6,149 nt of DNA from JBBQXK01 sp038251625 (GTDB lineage Bacteria; Pseudomonadota; Alphaproteobacteria; Rhodobacterales; Rhodobacteraceae). Positions 5,705 through 6,149 of the stretch are shown here, piece by piece. Location of the stretch: positions 1 through 6,149 of the forward strand of contig JBBSBE010000191.1 in assembly GCA_038251625.1 (NCBI GenBank), read 5' to 3'. Below the pieces are notes generated by a model that made no database searches, was not told where the DNA came from, and saw only the letters and a list, made by a program, of their open reading frames with translations. How positions within the stretch are numbered: the stretch's first letter is position 1; the number at the start of each line of letters is the position of its first letter. The translations under genes were made by a program, and so were the position numbers.

Positions 5705-5838
5705 AAAAATGGGCGCATCAGCGGCGGATCGTGCAATTCCTATGCAATGCGGGCACTTGCAGCCTTGGCCGGATGCCCGCGCTTGGCGCTCCGCCGGGGC
5801 AGCGCCAGACTGGCCGCAGCATCGACAGGAGTTGACCC
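5705..5838 (+). promoter_or_regulatory. structured leader upstream of the substrate-binding protein gene
   Basis: This 134-bp gap holds TGCAAT twice (5732-5737 and 5743-5748), 11 bp apart. Two adjacent inverted repeats follow: GCGGGCA (5749-5755) pairs with TGCCCGC (5774-5780) around an 18-nt loop, and TGGCGCT (5784-5790) pairs with AGCGCCA (5801-5807) around a 10-nt loop. Neither hairpin is followed by a T-run, so they are poor terminators for the CpdB-like gene. AGGAG (5827-5831) is a strong ribosome site 7 nt before the ATG. I see no clear -35/-10 pair and no TPP-riboswitch consensus. Confidence 0.45.
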
Positions 5839-6149
5839 ATGTTCCACCGCCAGATTCTGGCCGCGCTTTCGCTGGCTCTCGCCGGGCCTGCACTGGCCGA
5901 GACGAAGATGCCGTTTGCACTCGACTGGAAGTTCGAGGGGCCAGCGGCGCCGTATTTCGCCGCCATCGATCAGGGCTTCTTTGCCGCCGAAGGGCTGGAC
6001 GTGGAAATATCGGAAGGGGCAGGATCGCTGGATGCCATCCCGAAGGTGGCGACGGGCGCCTTTCCCGTGGGCTTTGCCGATATCAACAGCCTGATCAAGT
6101 TTCTGGACCAGAACCCCGGTGCCCCTGTGACCGCGGTGATGATGGTCTA
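5839..6149 (+). CDS. ABC transporter substrate-binding protein, NMT1/THI5-like (partial, cut by window edge)
   Basis: The first 103 codons are visible. A signal peptide (residues 1-20, MFHRQILAALSLALAGPALA) should be cleaved after ALA, sending the protein to the periplasm. The mature part starts with a strand and the LDWKFEGPAAPYFAAIDQGFF segment (residues 28-48), then AAEGLDVEI, AIPKVATGAFPVGFADINSLI and VTAVMMV. This is the opening of the NMT1/THI5-like (SsuA/TauA-related) solute-binding fold, in which early aromatic and acidic residues line the ligand pocket. Members bind pyrimidine thiamin precursors, sulfonates, nitrate-like or other small organic solutes; the ligand cannot be told from this fragment. 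The start is supported by AGGAG 7 nt upstream. Permease and ATPase genes are expected just beyond the right edge. It lies 134 bp after the CpdB-like gene and is probably separately regulated. Confidence 0.9.
   Translation, partial: MFHRQILAALSLALAGPALAETKMPFALDWKFEGPAAPYFAAIDQGFFAAEGLDVEISEGAGSLDAIPKVATGAFPVGFADINSLIKFLDQNPGAPVTAVMMV

Noticed and set aside
5766..5780. Sigma-54-like promoter (GG-N10-GC)
   Set aside because: Only the GG and GC pairs match; the surrounding bases do not fit TGGCAC-N5-TTGC, and the sequence overlaps a hairpin arm.
5784..5807. Terminator for the CpdB-like gene
   Set aside because: The 7-bp stem has a 10-nt loop and is followed by AGACTGGCC, with no T-run.
5705..5838. 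TPP riboswitch upstream of the NMT1/THI5-like gene
   Set aside because: I looked for the conserved CTGAGA and the GCG-AGGGA core of the thi box and found neither.

Overview
The window looks like chromosomal DNA from a GC-rich alphaproteobacterium, most probably a Rhodobacter/Paracoccus relative (Rhodobacterales). The evidence is the high GC content and codon use, a membrane-anchored cytochrome c552 of the Paracoccus CycM type, and protein sequences resembling Rhodobacteraceae families as I remember them. No database search was possible. I see no transposon, phage, CRISPR, tRNA or rRNA. It reads as ordinary core-genome housekeeping DNA, and I did not find a convincing new multi-gene system.

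Left part (1-1094), all on the minus strand: the first 36 codons of an exported or membrane protein running off the left edge (1-110), a 95-residue two-helix membrane protein with a TTG start (213-500), a rho-independent terminator (521-551), and cycM (576-1094). cycM and pheA are divergent across a 140-bp intergenic region with an 8-C tract (8 G on the cycM strand).

Middle part (1235-3549): pheA (prephenate dehydratase, phenylalanine synthesis) on the plus strand converges, with only 7 bp between stop codons, on a minus-strand pair. That pair is nudC (NADH pyrophosphatase / NAD-cap hydrolase family) followed by a small SRPBCC-fold protein.

Right part (3550-6149): a 253-bp divergent region, partly AT-rich, with a perfect 17-bp hairpin palindrome, an 8-bp palindrome and a 21-bp-period direct repeat. 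It separates nudC from a CpdB-family 2',3'-cyclic-nucleotide phosphodiesterase/3'-nucleotidase that reads from a GTG start at 3803 and has no visible signal peptide. After a 134-bp leader with a TGCAAT direct repeat and two hairpins comes the start of an NMT1/THI5-like ABC-transporter substrate-binding protein, cut by the right edge.

How they fit together: nudC and the CpdB-like gene, head to head, both act on nucleotides and may share regulation (inference). cycM belongs to respiration, pheA to amino-acid synthesis, and the last gene to import of a small organic nutrient. The most interesting points are regulatory: the divergent nudC/cpdB region, the structured leader at 5705-5838, the terminator placed just ahead of the TTG-started small membrane protein, and the G-tract in a possible cycM promoter spacer.
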